Source: Sphingomonas sp. URHD0057
GTDB lineage: Bacteria > Pseudomonadota > Alphaproteobacteria > Sphingomonadales > Sphingomonadaceae
Direction of reading: 5' to 3'
DNA: 64,000 nt
NCBI RefSeq assembly: GCF_000620665.1
Contig: NZ_JIAU01000005.1
Coordinates: 611,501-675,500 of the forward strand
The notes below the pieces were generated by a model, which worked only from the letters and a program-made list of their open reading frames with translations, had not been told where the DNA came from and ran no database searches. Shown piece after piece: positions 8,040 through 17,262 of this stretch (position 1 is the stretch's first letter; each line of letters begins with the position of its first letter). A program made the position numbers and the translations under genes.

Positions 8040-10721
8040 ATGACCAGCGCGCGAGAGGAAGCGGCCGCAAGGGCCGAGGGTCATTCGCCCTTCCTGCGGG
8101 AATCGTTGCGCGCCAATTCGTCGCTCGGCTCCACTTTCCTGAAGATGGGTTCGAGGAAGGCCGTCGAATTGGCGCTGTCCGCCTCCGGCGACGAAATCGG
8201 CGCCACGCTCAGGATACAGCGCAACGGGCTGGCATTGGCCGTGGCGCTAGGCGACTTGGCCGGAGAGCTCCCGCTCGAAAGCGTCACTGAGTCGCTGTCG
8301 GAATTTGCCGACGGCGCCATCGACCGCGCGCTTCGTGCCGCCATTGCTGAGCGGGTGCCCGGAGCAGACGCGAGCGGCTTCGTGGTCATCGCCATGGGCA
8401 AGCTCGGCAGCCGCGAGCTCAATTATTCGTCCGACGTCGACCTGATCCTGCTGTTCGACCCGGCGCGCCTGGCGAAGCGCGAACGCGACGACGCCGGCGA
8501 AGCGGCGGTGCGCGTCGGCCGGCGCATGATCGAGTTGCTGCAGAAACGGACCGCGGACGGCTATGTGGTTCGAGTCGACCTCAGGCTCAGGCCCTCGCCG
8601 GAGGTGACTCCGATCGTGCTCCCGGTCGAGGCCGCGCTTTCACATTACGAATCGAGCGCGCTTCCGTGGGAGCGGGCGGCGTTCATCCGCGCCCGTGCGT
8701 GCGCCGGCGACATCGCGCTCGGCGAGAGCTTCCTCAAGGCAATCGAGCCGTTCGTCTGGCGGCGCTCGCTGGATTTCGGCGTGATCGACGAGGTGCGTGC
8801 GATCTCCGCGCGAATCCGCGATCATTTCGCGCAAGGCGCGCGGATCGGCCCCGGCTACGACTTGAAGCGGGGACGCGGCGGCATCCGCGAAATCGAGTTC
8901 TTCGTGCAGATCCAGCAGATGATTCATGGCGGCCGCGATTCCTCGGTACGACGGGGGGCGACCCTCGACGCCATCGCCGCGCTGGTTGCTGCGGGACGGC
9001 TGGATGAGGCGACCGCCGGCGAGTTAAGCAGCGACTATCGCCTCCTGCGGACGATCGAGCACCGGCTGCAAATGGTCGAGGACGCGCAGACCCACATGTT
9101 GCCGCTCGACCAATCGGCCCTGGACAATGTCGCTCAGCTTCATGGTCTCGAGGATGGGGAAGAGCTCGTGCAACTGCTCGCTCCAGCGGTCGAACGGGCC
9201 GGAGCGATCTTCGATGGCCTGGCGCCCGACGGACAGGGGCAGCTGTCGGGCGACCCCGACATTCTGGGCCACGAGCTGGCGGCGATGGGCTATGCCGAAC
9301 CCGCCGGCGCCGCGCGGCACGTCGCCGACTGGCGATCGGGTAGAGCGCGCTCGCTCCGCTCGCCGGCCGCCCAGCAGGCGTTCGAATCAATGCTTCCGGG
9401 GCTGATGCGGGCGATCGCCGTCGGCGCCGACCCCGACCACGCGCTCAACCGCCTGGGCGACATCGTCGAGCGATTGTCGACCGGCGTGAATTTCTTCCGC
9501 CTGCTCCAGGCGCGGCCCGCGCTCGGCCGCCTGCTGGCCAAGATCCTCGCTCACGCGCCGACCCTTGCCGACCAGCTCGCGCGCCGGCCCGAATTGTTCG
9601 AGGGACTGTTCGACGCCTCGAGCTTCGAGATGCCGCCGCCCGCCGAGGAGTTCGCCGTGCTGCTCGGCGCCGCCATGCGCGGTCATCCGTATGACGTCGC
9701 GCTCGACCGCGCCCGGCACCTCGTCAATGAGCGGCGCTTCGCCTTGGGCGTCCAGCTGATCGATGGCCACCGCGACCCACTCGAAGTCGCGCTTGGCTAT
9801 GCGCGCGTGGCCGAAGGAACCCTGCAGGCGCTGACGGCGCTGGCGGCGGCGGAGTTCGAAAGTGCTCACGGCGGCTTCGAGAACGGCGGCGAGCTTGTCA
9901 TCCTCGGCCTCGGACGGCTCGGCGGGTGCGCGCTGACTCACGCCTCCGACCTCGACATCATCTATTTGCACAGCGCACTTCCGGACACGCGCTCGAACGG
10001 GGCCAGGCCGCTCGGCCCGAACGATTATTTCAATCGGCTGGCAAGCCGGGTGACGGCGGCGCTGAGCGTGCCAACAGCGGCCGGTCCGCTCTATGAGGTC
10101 GATACGCGGCTGAGGCCGGAAGGCGCCACCGGGATGTTGATCGTCTCCTTGGAAGCGTTCGAGCAATATCAGCGCAGCAACGCTTGGACCTGGGAGCATA
10201 TGGCGCTGTGCCGGGCCCGTCCGGTGTTCGGCTCTCCCGCAATCCGCGGCCGCGCATCGGCGATTATCGATGCGATCCTCAACATGGACCACGACACGGC
10301 CAAGGTGGTGACCGATGCGGCCAAGATGCGCGGCGAGATGGAGCGCCACAAGCCGCCGCAAAGCGCGCTCGACGTCAAGCTTGGTCCAGGCGGGCTGGTC
10401 GATCTCGAGTTTGCGGTCCATGTCCTCCAACTCACTCGCAAAACCGCCTTCGACCCAAGGCTGGAGCAGGCGATCGCAACGCTCGTCGATGAAGGTTTCG
10501 TAGATAAAAGCGTTGCTTCTGCACAAAAGTTGCTGACCCGAATGCTGGTCATGATGCGCCTCGTCGCGCCGGGCGACGTCAAGCCGACGGCGGCGACCTG
10601 GCAATTGGTCGCGGAGGCTTGCGGCGCCGCCAGCTGGGACGAGCTTCTTGCCCAGCACGACGCGGCGCGGCAGAGCATTCGCCAGGTTTGGGACTCAATC
10701 AGGAAAGAGGCCGCACGATGA
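8040..10721 (+). CDS. glnE: Bifunctional glutamine synthetase adenylyltransferase/deadenylase
   Basis: Adds AMP to and removes it from glutamine synthetase in response to nitrogen status via PII. The product is 893 residues, slightly shorter than the roughly 946 of E. coli. Two nucleotidyltransferase domains are visible. The first has GKLGSRELNYSSDVDL (about 120-135). The second, near residue 625, has GRLGGCALTHASDLDI, where the common Lys is Arg and the Glu-Met pair is changed, but the Asp-x-Asp metal ligands are kept. Each is followed by a helical regulatory segment (RGRGGIREIEFFVQ and LGPGGLVDLEFAVH). The stop overlaps bcp as ATGA. Confidence 0.95.
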   Translation: MTSAREEAAARAEGHSPFLRESLRANSSLGSTFLKMGSRKAVELALSASGDEIGATLRIQRNGLALAVALGDLAGELPLESVTESLSEFADGAIDRALRAAIAERVPGADASGFVVIAMGKLGSRELNYSSDVDLILLFDPARLAKRERDDAGEAAVRVGRRMIELLQKRTADGYVVRVDLRLRPSPEVTPIVLPVEAALSHYESSALPWERAAFIRARACAGDIALGESFLKAIEPFVWRRSLDFGVIDEVRAISARIRDHFAQGARIGPGYDLKRGRGGIREIEFFVQIQQMIHGGRDSSVRRGATLDAIAALVAAGRLDEATAGELSSDYRLLRTIEHRLQMVEDAQTHMLPLDQSALDNVAQLHGLEDGEELVQLLAPAVERAGAIFDGLAPDGQGQLSGDPDILGHELAAMGYAEPAGAARHVADWRSGRARSLRSPAAQQAFESMLPGLMRAIAVGADPDHALNRLGDIVERLSTGVNFFRLLQARPALGRLLAKILAHAPTLADQLARRPELFEGLFDASSFEMPPPAEEFAVLLGAAMRGHPYDVALDRARHLVNERRFALGVQLIDGHRDPLEVALGYARVAEGTLQALTALAAAEFESAHGGFENGGELVILGLGRLGGCALTHASDLDIIYLHSALPDTRSNGARPLGPNDYFNRLASRVTAALSVPTAAGPLYEVDTRLRPEGATGMLIVSLEAFEQYQRSNAWTWEHMALCRARPVFGSPAIRGRASAIIDAILNMDHDTAKVVTDAAKMRGEMERHKPPQSALDVKLGPGGLVDLEFAVHVLQLTRKTAFDPRLEQAIATLVDEGFVDKSVASAQKLLTRMLVMMRLVAPGDVKPTAATWQLVAEACGAASWDELLAQHDAARQSIRQVWDSIRKEAAR

Positions 10722-11185
10722 TCAATGAAGGCGACAACGCACCGGCCATCACCGCGACCGCCAGCGACGGCAGCAGCGTCAATCTCGCGTCGCCCGGCCA
10801 GCCGCTGGTCCTCTATTTCTATCCCAAGGACGATACTTCGGGCTGCACCCGCGAGGCGCAGGACTTCACCGCGCTCGCGAAGGATTTCGAGAAAGCCGGC
10901 GTGAAGGTCGTCGGCATCTCGCGCGACCCGATGAAAGCCCACGAGAAGTTCATCGGCAAATATTCGCTCGCCGTGCCGCTGATTTCCGACGAGGACGGCC
11001 GCATCTCCGACGCCTTCGGCACCTGGGTCGAGAAATCCATGTATGGCCGCAAATATATGGGGATGGAGCGCGCGACCTACCTAATCGGCGCCGACGGCCG
11101 CGTCCTGAAGGCATGGCGCAAGGTTAAGGTGCCTAACCACGCTCAGGAGGTGCTGACGGCTGCGCGGGAGCTTGCGTCGGCGTAG
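10718..11185 (+). CDS. bcp: Thioredoxin-dependent peroxiredoxin, BCP/PrxQ type
   Basis: Reduces hydrogen peroxide and organic hydroperoxides. The product is 155 residues with a thioredoxin fold. The peroxidatic cysteine is C43 in KDDTSGCTREAQDF. The position five residues later, which holds the resolving Cys in many BCPs, is Gln, so this looks like a 1-Cys type. The ATG overlaps the glnE stop; the longer frame from 10619 is glnE shadow. Its 3' end overlaps the convergent M20 gene by 53 bases. Confidence 0.93.
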   Translation: MINEGDNAPAITATASDGSSVNLASPGQPLVLYFYPKDDTSGCTREAQDFTALAKDFEKAGVKVVGISRDPMKAHEKFIGKYSLAVPLISDEDGRISDAFGTWVEKSMYGRKYMGMERATYLIGADGRVLKAWRKVKVPNHAQEVLTAARELASA

Positions 11186-12629
11186 CGCCTTCGGGGCCAG
11201 CCAGCGCCTTGTAGATCATCTCCCAGTGCAGCACGTCGTCGTACATCGCGCGAACGGGAAGGCGCTCGTCGAGGCCGTGCGCCCGCTCGTCATCGGGCGA
11301 GATGCCCCAGCTGCCGTCGACGTCGTAAACCGGGATGCCCTGCGCGCGGAAGAAGCTGCCGTCGCTGGCGCCCGTCGACATCACCGGGAACACGTGCATG
11401 TCGGGTCCGTGGAAGCGCAGCGCCGCCGCCTTGACGGCGTTGACGACATCATCACGCGGTGGCGAAGCCGGCGTCGGCTGGCCGATATACTGCGGATCGG
11501 GCACGATCTCGACGTTTGGACCCGCCATCGCTTGCAGCTCCGCCTGAATGTCCTTCGGCTGGACACCCGGGAAGATGCGGCAATTGACCGTGGCCTGCGC
11601 CATCTGCGGGAGCGCGTTGTCGGCATGGCCGCCCTTGAGCATGGTCGCAACGCAGCGCGTGCGGGTCAGGCCGACCTCGAGCGGGTTGGCCTCGATGGCG
11701 TCCGCCGCGGCGGCGTCATTGGGGTTCGCGAGCCAGGCGCGGATCTGCTGGCCGAGCGCGCTGTCGCCTTCCTGGCGGGACCGCTCCTCGAAATAGCCGC
11801 GGGTGATCGGGTTCTGCATCGGCTGGAAGCGATGCGTGCGCAGCTTCTCGAGCGCATCTGCAAGGTCGTAGATCGCATTGTCCGGCCGCGGCCGCGAGCT
11901 GTGCCCGCCGCGGTTGTGGGTGGTGAAGAAATAGGTCTGGAAGGTCTTCTCGGCCATCGAGATGCCGAAGCCGAGCGGGCGGAAATTGCGGTCGTAGGAG
12001 GCGCCGCCGCCGTCGGCGTTGAGGCCGAACTCGGCATCGGTGAGGTTGCGCCATTTGGTCGAGCCGAGCGTCGCGCCGACGCCGCGCGTTTCCTCGTCGC
12101 CGCTGTAGAAGAAGATGATGTCGCGGTCGGGTTTGAAGCCTTCGCTCATCAGCTTGACGGCGGCCATGGTGGTGGCGACGTCGCCGTTCTTCATGTCGCT
12201 GGTGCCTCGCCCGAGGAAATAGCCGTCCTGCTCGCGGAACACGAACGGATCGAAGGTCCAGTCCTCGCGCTTCGCTTCGACCACGTCCATGTGGCCGAGG
12301 ATCAGCATCGGCTTCTTCGTCGGGTGGGGGGAGCGCCAGCGGACGATCAAAGCCGTCGTGTTGTCGCCGGGAAGCGCTTCGTACGGCATCATGTGGATGT
12401 CGGCGGCGGGAATGCCAGCCGCACTGAATTGCTTGGCCAGCAGCTCGGCCACGCGGTGCGTCTCACCGCGGTGATGCACGCTGGGAATCTCAATCGCTTG
12501 CTTGAAGACCTCGCGCGTCTTCGCCTGCCACGCGGGCGGCAATTGGCTGGGGATCGTCCGCGGATCGGTCGCGCCGGCGGCGGCGCTCGACAGCGCGGCG
12601 GTCAGGAGGAGGGCAAACGCACGCTTCAT
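11133..12629 (-). CDS. Secreted M20/M25/M40 family metallopeptidase (copy 2)
   Basis: Zinc-dependent exopeptidase or amidohydrolase fold. The product is 498 residues with a signal peptide (MKRAFALLLTAALSSAAAGA), so it is probably periplasmic. M20 metal and catalytic motifs are in order: LGHMDVVEAK (His and Asp), GRGTSDMKNG (bridging Asp), YSGDEETRG (catalytic and ligand Glu), LNADGGG (Asp) and, within the dimerisation lid, GGHSSRP. The C-terminus is Pro- and Ala-rich. It lies 11 bases downstream of a very similar gene, suggesting tandem duplication. Substrate unknown. Confidence 0.88.
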   Translation of the reverse strand: MKRAFALLLTAALSSAAAGATDPRTIPSQLPPAWQAKTREVFKQAIEIPSVHHRGETHRVAELLAKQFSAAGIPAADIHMMPYEALPGDNTTALIVRWRSPHPTKKPMLILGHMDVVEAKREDWTFDPFVFREQDGYFLGRGTSDMKNGDVATTMAAVKLMSEGFKPDRDIIFFYSGDEETRGVGATLGSTKWRNLTDAEFGLNADGGGASYDRNFRPLGFGISMAEKTFQTYFFTTHNRGGHSSRPRPDNAIYDLADALEKLRTHRFQPMQNPITRGYFEERSRQEGDSALGQQIRAWLANPNDAAAADAIEANPLEVGLTRTRCVATMLKGGHADNALPQMAQATVNCRIFPGVQPKDIQAELQAMAGPNVEIVPDPQYIGQPTPASPPRDDVVNAVKAAALRFHGPDMHVFPVMSTGASDGSFFRAQGIPVYDVDGSWGISPDDERAHGLDERLPVRAMYDDVLHWEMIYKALAGPEGATPTQAPAQPSAPPERG

Positions 12630-12640
12630 TTCACTAACTC

Positions 12641-14074
12641 CTATTTACCTGCGAGATCGCGCAGCATCAGCTGCCAGTGCACGACATCGTCATACAGCGC
12701 CTGAACGGGAATGCGCTCGTCCTTGCCGTGAGCGCGCTCGTCGATCGGGCTAATAATCCACGTCCCACTGACCCCGTAGACTGGAATACCGGCGACCCTG
12801 AACGGCCGGGCATCGCTGGCTCCGGTCGACATCTCGGGATAGGTCGCAACGCCCGGGTGCAAGGCGTCCACGGCGCGTTTCCAGGCCGCCGTAACGTCGG
12901 GCCGCAGCGGCGATGACAGCGAGGCGACGTAGTCATCGTTGCGGGTCACCGCCACCGTCGGGTCGGCCACGATCCTGACCAGCTCGGCTTGAATCGCATT
13001 GGGGTCGACGCCGGGGAAGATGCGGCAGTTGATGAGCGCCGTTGCGAGCTGCGGCAGCGCGTTGTCGGCGTGGCCGGCAAACAGGCGGGTGGGAACGCAG
13101 CGCGTCCGCGTCAGGCCCACTTCGCTTTCGCTCTCCTCGATGTAGTCCGCGGCTTCGCGGTCATTGGGATTGGCGAGCCAGCGGCGCATGGCGTCGCCGA
13201 GCGGGCCGGTCTCGGTCTTCTGCCGGCCTTCGAAATAGGCCCGCGTCGTCTCGCTCAGCATCGGCTCGAAGCGATTGGCCTCGATCTTGTCGAGCGCGTG
13301 AGCGAGGCTGTAGATCGCATTGTCCCGGCGCGGCTTCGATGAATGCCCACCGCGGTTGCGGACGGTGAGCGTATATCCGGCGTAGGTCTTTTCGGCGGTC
13401 TGCATGGTGAAGCCCGCGGCCGTTCCGTCAGGCTTGTATGAACCACCCCCGCCGTCCGCGTTGAGTCCGAATTCCGGATGGCCGAGCAAGTCGAGCCACT
13501 CGCTCGCGCCCTTCTTCGCGCCGATGCCGTTGGTTTCTTCGTCGCCGGTGAAGAAAACAACAATGTCGCGCGTCGGCTTGAAGCCGGAGGCCTTGAGGTT
13601 GATCAGAGCCTGGACGATGGCGGTGTCGCCGTCTTTCATGTCGATGGTCCCGCGGCCGTAATAATAGCCGTCCTTTTCGACCATCTTGAACGGGTCGGTC
13701 GCCGCCCAGTCCTCGGGCTTGGCCTCGACCACGTCCATATGGCCCATCAGCATGATCGGCTTGGCTTTTGGCGTTCCCGCCGCGCGCCAGCGGACGATCA
13801 GCGCGGCGGTGTCGTCGGCGCCGGTGGTCGCGCTTTCGGTATGATAGAGGACGAAGTGAATGTCGCTGGCGGGAAAGCCCGCAGCCTTGAGCCGATCGGC
13901 GAAATATTGCGCCAGCTCGGGGACGCGATGGCGGCCGATCACTGTCGGGGTGTTGATCGCGTGCTCGAACATCGCGTGCGTCGCATCGTGCTGCGCCGGC
14001 GTGAGTGCGGGAGGCGCCGCTGCGCTCATTGTCGCGAAGGCGACAAGCGAAGCGGTGGCGAGCAAGTGACGCAT
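12641..14074 (-). CDS. Secreted M20/M25/M40 family metallopeptidase (copy 1)
   Basis: Close homologue of the next gene on this strand. The product is 477 residues with a signal peptide (MRHLLATASLVAFATMSAAA). It has the same ordered motifs: LMGHMDVVEAK, GRGTIDMKDG, FTGDEETNG, LNADGGG and GGHSSKP. The ATG at 14074 is chosen because it begins the signal peptide and has a GAGAGG ribosome site; the frame is open to 14716, but that part lies in the spacer and over the PAP2 gene on the opposite strand. Probably two genes in one transcript. Substrate unknown; the precise peptidase specificity cannot be read from sequence. Confidence 0.88.
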   Translation of the reverse strand: MRHLLATASLVAFATMSAAAPPALTPAQHDATHAMFEHAINTPTVIGRHRVPELAQYFADRLKAAGFPASDIHFVLYHTESATTGADDTAALIVRWRAAGTPKAKPIMLMGHMDVVEAKPEDWAATDPFKMVEKDGYYYGRGTIDMKDGDTAIVQALINLKASGFKPTRDIVVFFTGDEETNGIGAKKGASEWLDLLGHPEFGLNADGGGGSYKPDGTAAGFTMQTAEKTYAGYTLTVRNRGGHSSKPRRDNAIYSLAHALDKIEANRFEPMLSETTRAYFEGRQKTETGPLGDAMRRWLANPNDREAADYIEESESEVGLTRTRCVPTRLFAGHADNALPQLATALINCRIFPGVDPNAIQAELVRIVADPTVAVTRNDDYVASLSSPLRPDVTAAWKRAVDALHPGVATYPEMSTGASDARPFRVAGIPVYGVSGTWIISPIDERAHGKDERIPVQALYDDVVHWQLMLRDLAGK

Positions 14075-14197
14075 GGATGGACCCCTCTCGATGAGTTGCG
14101 CGACGCTACCCATCATTGCGGAAGCGTCAAGGCCGACGATGGTCCTCAGTAGGTTTAATGAGGTTTGTGAAGCGATTCGCGTTATGCCTGAAGCGCT

Positions 14198-14749
14198 ATG
14201 CGCATCCTTGCCGGGTCTGTCAGGTTGGCGCTCCTTGCCGGCCCCTCGCTCTTGATTGCGGCGCCTGCGCACGCCAGTGCGACGGGCTGGGATACCGCCA
14301 GCACCGTCGGGCGAGACGCGCTGGTCGCCGTCGCGCTCGGCGCGCCATTGGTGCAGGGCGATGGGACCGGGCTCAAGCAAGTCGCATTTAGTCTCGGCTC
14401 GACCCAGCTTGTCACAATCGGACTGAAGGACGTCATCCATGAAGAACGGCCCGACCGCAGCGACGACAAGAGCTTCCCGTCGGGTCACACGTCGGTCAGC
14501 TTTGCCTCGGCCGCAACCCTCGAAAAGAGATATGGCTGGAAGATCGGCCTGCCCGCGCATGTCGTTGCGGCGTTCGTTGGCGTTGCGCGCGTTCAAGCTC
14601 GCAAACATTACGTCCACGACGTGCTCGCCGGCGCTGCTATCGGCGAGGCCGCAGGCTGGCTGTTGACAAGCAAGCGCAACGGCAATGTCCAGTGGCTTCC
14701 CTGGGGCGATGCTCACGGCGGCGGACTGGCAGCCACGTTCCGTTTTTAG
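14198..14749 (+). CDS. PAP2-family phosphatase, exported
   Basis: Acid-phosphatase or lipid-phosphatase fold. The product is 183 residues with an N-terminal signal sequence (about 1-26, ending APAHAS). The three-part PAP2 signature is complete: KDVIHEERP, then PSGHTSVSFASA (catalytic His), then RVQARKHYVHDVLAG (second catalytic His and Asp). It lacks the six helices of membrane PAP2 enzymes, so it is probably periplasmic. Substrate unknown. Its stop overlaps the convergent zapE stop by two bases. Confidence 0.85.
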   Translation: MRILAGSVRLALLAGPSLLIAAPAHASATGWDTASTVGRDALVAVALGAPLVQGDGTGLKQVAFSLGSTQLVTIGLKDVIHEERPDRSDDKSFPSGHTSVSFASAATLEKRYGWKIGLPAHVVAAFVGVARVQARKHYVHDVLAGAAIGEAAGWLLTSKRNGNVQWLPWGDAHGGGLAATFRF

Positions 14750-15855
14750 GGCGGTGCCAGACCGTGACCTTCGGCAAGATATTCGGCGCTGCGCATTTCT
14801 TCGAGCCGGCTCGCCGTCCGCTGGAACTCGAACGATCCGTCCCCCGCGGGAAATAGGGCTGAAGGTTCGGCATCGGCGGCCGCAAGCAGCTTCACCTTAT
14901 GCTCGTAGAGCGCGTCGATCAGGGTCACGAACCGCGAAGCCTCATTGCGCATATCGCGGGTCATGACCGGGATGCCGACGATGATTACGGTGTGATAGCG
15001 CCGCGCGATGGCGAGGTAGTCGGCGGCGCCGCGCGGTTCGCCGCACAGTCGCCTGAACGAGAATACGGCGACGCCCTTCAGGCTCTTGGGAACGTGGAGC
15101 GTGCGCCCACCGCCGACCGCGAGCTCCTCACTGGGAACCTTGGCGCGGTCCTCGACCGGATAGTCCGTGAGTTGGAAGAAGGCGCGGCTGAGCGCGGCGG
15201 TGGCTTCCGGGCCGTTGGGCACATGCCAGACCTCGACACCTTCGAGGCGGTCCAGCCGGTAATCGGTCGGACCGTCGACCGCGACGACCACCATCCGCGT
15301 CTCAAGCAACTCGATGAACGGCAGGAACAGCTCGCGATTGAGCCCGTCCTTGTAGAGATCGGCTGGACGGCGATTGGAGGTCGTCACGACCTTCACGCCC
15401 TGCTCCAGGAGCTTCTCGAACAGCCGTGACAGGATCATCGCGTCGGCCGGGTTGGTCACTTGCATTTCGTCGAAGCACAGCAGCTTCGCCTCGCGCGCGA
15501 TTTCCTCGGCGACCGGTTCGATCGGATCGCCTTCCTCGCTCTCCCGCGCCTTGCGCAGCCGGAGATGCGTCTCGAGCATGAACTCGTGGAAGTGCACACG
15601 GCGCTTGGACTGGATGTCGATGTTAGCGAAGGCGAGATCCATCAGCATCGACTTGCCGCGCCCCACGCCGCCCCACAGATAGACGCCGGCGGGGTCCTCG
15701 CGATCCTTGCTGAAAAGCCGCGCGAACAGGCCGTGGTCTTGCAGGCTGGCGGCGAGCCGGTCGAGCGCGCCGACGGCGCGGGCCTGTGCCGGGTCCGGCT
15801 TGAGCTCGCCGGCACTGAGGAGCACGGCATAGGCCGCGCCGACGGGTCCGCTCAT
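14746..15855 (-). CDS. zapE: Cell division protein ZapE (AFG1-like ATPase)
   Basis: ATPase of the AFG1/ZapE family that acts on the FtsZ ring and, in mitochondria, on respiratory protein turnover. The product is 369 residues. Walker A is GGVGRGKS (about 62-69), Walker B LLCFDEMQV, sensor-like TTSNRRP. The start overlaps the stop of the upstream thioesterase as ATGA. The clustering of zapE with sdhB and mdh/suc genes is usual in alphaproteobacteria. Confidence 0.93.
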   Translation of the reverse strand: MSGPVGAAYAVLLSAGELKPDPAQARAVGALDRLAASLQDHGLFARLFSKDREDPAGVYLWGGVGRGKSMLMDLAFANIDIQSKRRVHFHEFMLETHLRLRKARESEEGDPIEPVAEEIAREAKLLCFDEMQVTNPADAMILSRLFEKLLEQGVKVVTTSNRRPADLYKDGLNRELFLPFIELLETRMVVVAVDGPTDYRLDRLEGVEVWHVPNGPEATAALSRAFFQLTDYPVEDRAKVPSEELAVGGGRTLHVPKSLKGVAVFSFRRLCGEPRGAADYLAIARRYHTVIIVGIPVMTRDMRNEASRFVTLIDALYEHKVKLLAAADAEPSALFPAGDGSFEFQRTASRLEEMRSAEYLAEGHGLAPP

Positions 15856-16343
15856 GCGGGGGCGTTACGCTCGCGGATGCGTTTCAAGGTCCCGCTGAAA
15901 CTATAGCAAGGCTCGCCGTTCTGCCGAACCACGCCGTGGAGGAAAGCATGGCCGCGCGTCTGCTTGACCAGCTCGACGTGGCAGTCGAGCGGCGAGCCGG
16001 GGCGGCCGCGGGCTAGGAAATGCGTGGTGAGATCGAGCGTGACGTAATGGCCGCGCTCCATCCCGGCGCACAGCCCGCCGGCGAACATCGCCATGTCGAT
16101 GAAGCTCATCACCGAGCCGCCATGCAGCGAGCCGCCCATGTTCATGTGCAGCTCGGTCGGGAAGATGCGGCAGATCGCTTTGCCGGGCCCGTCGGGCTTG
16201 AACAGCAGGCGGCCCGTCGCCGCCGCGAACGACCCGCGCGGGAAATCGCCCCAGCTGAACCAGCCTGGATTGTCCTGGTCCGCCGTCGCGCCGGTGGGGA
16301 CGCCGACGTCTTCCATCAGCTCGGTATCGTCGGTCACGGCCAC
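15852..16343 (-). CDS. PaaI-type hotdog-fold thioesterase
   Basis: Hotdog-fold acyl-CoA thioesterase. The product is 163 residues with a GTG start three bases after the sdhB stop. The PaaI/4HBT signature NMGGSLHGGSVMSFIDMAMF (about 69-88) includes the HGG turn and the catalytic Asp/Glu position. LDLTTHFL and a closing FSGTLKRI strand complete the fold. It overlaps zapE, giving an sdhB-thioesterase-zapE operon. The natural acyl-CoA is not predictable. Confidence 0.85.
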   Translation of the reverse strand: MAVTDDTELMEDVGVPTGATADQDNPGWFSWGDFPRGSFAAATGRLLFKPDGPGKAICRIFPTELHMNMGGSLHGGSVMSFIDMAMFAGGLCAGMERGHYVTLDLTTHFLARGRPGSPLDCHVELVKQTRGHAFLHGVVRQNGEPCYSFSGTLKRIRERNAPA

Positions 16344-16346
16344 GGC

Positions 16347-17123
16347 TCAGGCGGCCCGTTCGGCGATCAGCTTCTTGGTCTCGGCGATCGCTTTGGCCGG
16401 GTTGAGCCCCTTGGGGCAGACGTTCGCGCAGTTCATGATCGTGTGGCAGCGGTAGAGGCGGAACGGGTCCTCGAGGGTGTCGAGGCGCTCGCCGGTCGCT
16501 TCGTCGCGGCTGTCGGCCAGGAAGCGATAGGCCTGAAGGAGGATTGCGGGGCCGAGGAACTTGTCGGCGTTCCACCAATAGCTCGGGCAGCTGGTCGTGC
16601 AGCAGAAGCACAGGATGCACTCGTACAGCCCGTCGAGTTTGGCGCGGTCGTCCGGCGACTGCAGTCGCTCGCGCGAAGGCGCCGGGCTGGCGGTCTTCAG
16701 CCACGGCTGGATCAGCGCATATTGGGCGTAGGCGTGGGTCAGGTCGGGCACCAGGTCCTTGACCACGTCCATGTGCGGCAGCGGCGTGATCTGCACCTCG
16801 CCCTTCAGCTCCTCGATCGCGGTCGTGCAGGCGAGGCCGTTGCGCCCTTCCATATTCATCGAGCACGACCCGCAAATGCCTTCGCGGCACGAGCGCCGGA
16901 AGGTCAGCGTCGGGTCGATCTCATTCTTGATCTTGATCAGGGCGTCGAGGACCATCGGCCCGCACTTGTCGAGGTCGATGGTATAGCGATCCCAGCGCGG
17001 GTTCCCGCCCGTGTCGGGGTCGTAGCGGTAGATTTTGAAGCTCTTGAGGCGCTTGCCGTCCTCGGCCGGATGATCGCGTCCCTTCTTGATGGTGCTGTTC
17101 CGGGGGAGGAAAAACTCGGCCAA
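16347..17123 (-). CDS. sdhB: Succinate dehydrogenase iron-sulfur subunit
   Basis: Carries electrons from SdhA to ubiquinone in complex II. The product is 258 residues. Cluster ligands are clear: [2Fe-2S] in [10 protein letters not shown] with the distant LACTT, [4Fe-4S] in [12 protein letters not shown], and [3Fe-4S] in [14 protein letters not shown]. The frame is open to 17303, but the TTG at 17123 gives the family N-terminus (AEFFLPRNS) and has AAGGAG nine bases upstream. sdhC, sdhD and sdhA are not beside it; the next gene upstream is on the other strand. Confidence 0.95.
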   Translation of the reverse strand: MAEFFLPRNSTIKKGRDHPAEDGKRLKSFKIYRYDPDTGGNPRWDRYTIDLDKCGPMVLDALIKIKNEIDPTLTFRRSCREGICGSCSMNMEGRNGLACTTAIEELKGEVQITPLPHMDVVKDLVPDLTHAYAQYALIQPWLKTASPAPSRERLQSPDDRAKLDGLYECILCFCCTTSCPSYWWNADKFLGPAILLQAYRFLADSRDEATGERLDTLEDPFRLYRCHTIMNCANVCPKGLNPAKAIAETKKLIAERAA

Positions 17124-17210
17124 GCGCTCACACTCCTTGCTTGGCTGAGCCGCTAGCACCGTCGCGCCGTTTGCAAAAGCTGCGAGACGCATGCTTTCGG
17201 GGTGTATCGA

Positions 17211-17235
17211 GGAACGGCCGTGGCTGCCCGGGGTT
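17211..17235 (+). promoter_or_regulatory. Candidate EcfG-type promoter for glyoxalase-like gene
   Basis: GGAAC (17211-17215) and GGTT (17232-17235) are separated by 16 bases, one base from the EcfG consensus and the same variant as at nepR. The predicted start of transcription near 17242 leaves a short leader holding the AAGGAGG ribosome site before the ATG at 17263. Confidence 0.45.
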
Positions 17236-17262
17236 CGTTTTAAGCAACCAAGGAGGAGCATC

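Noticed and set aside
7969-8070. Longer N-terminus of the small minus-strand protein upstream of glnE
   Set aside because: The extension would be basic and Cys-rich, unlike the rest, and would reach into the glnE start.
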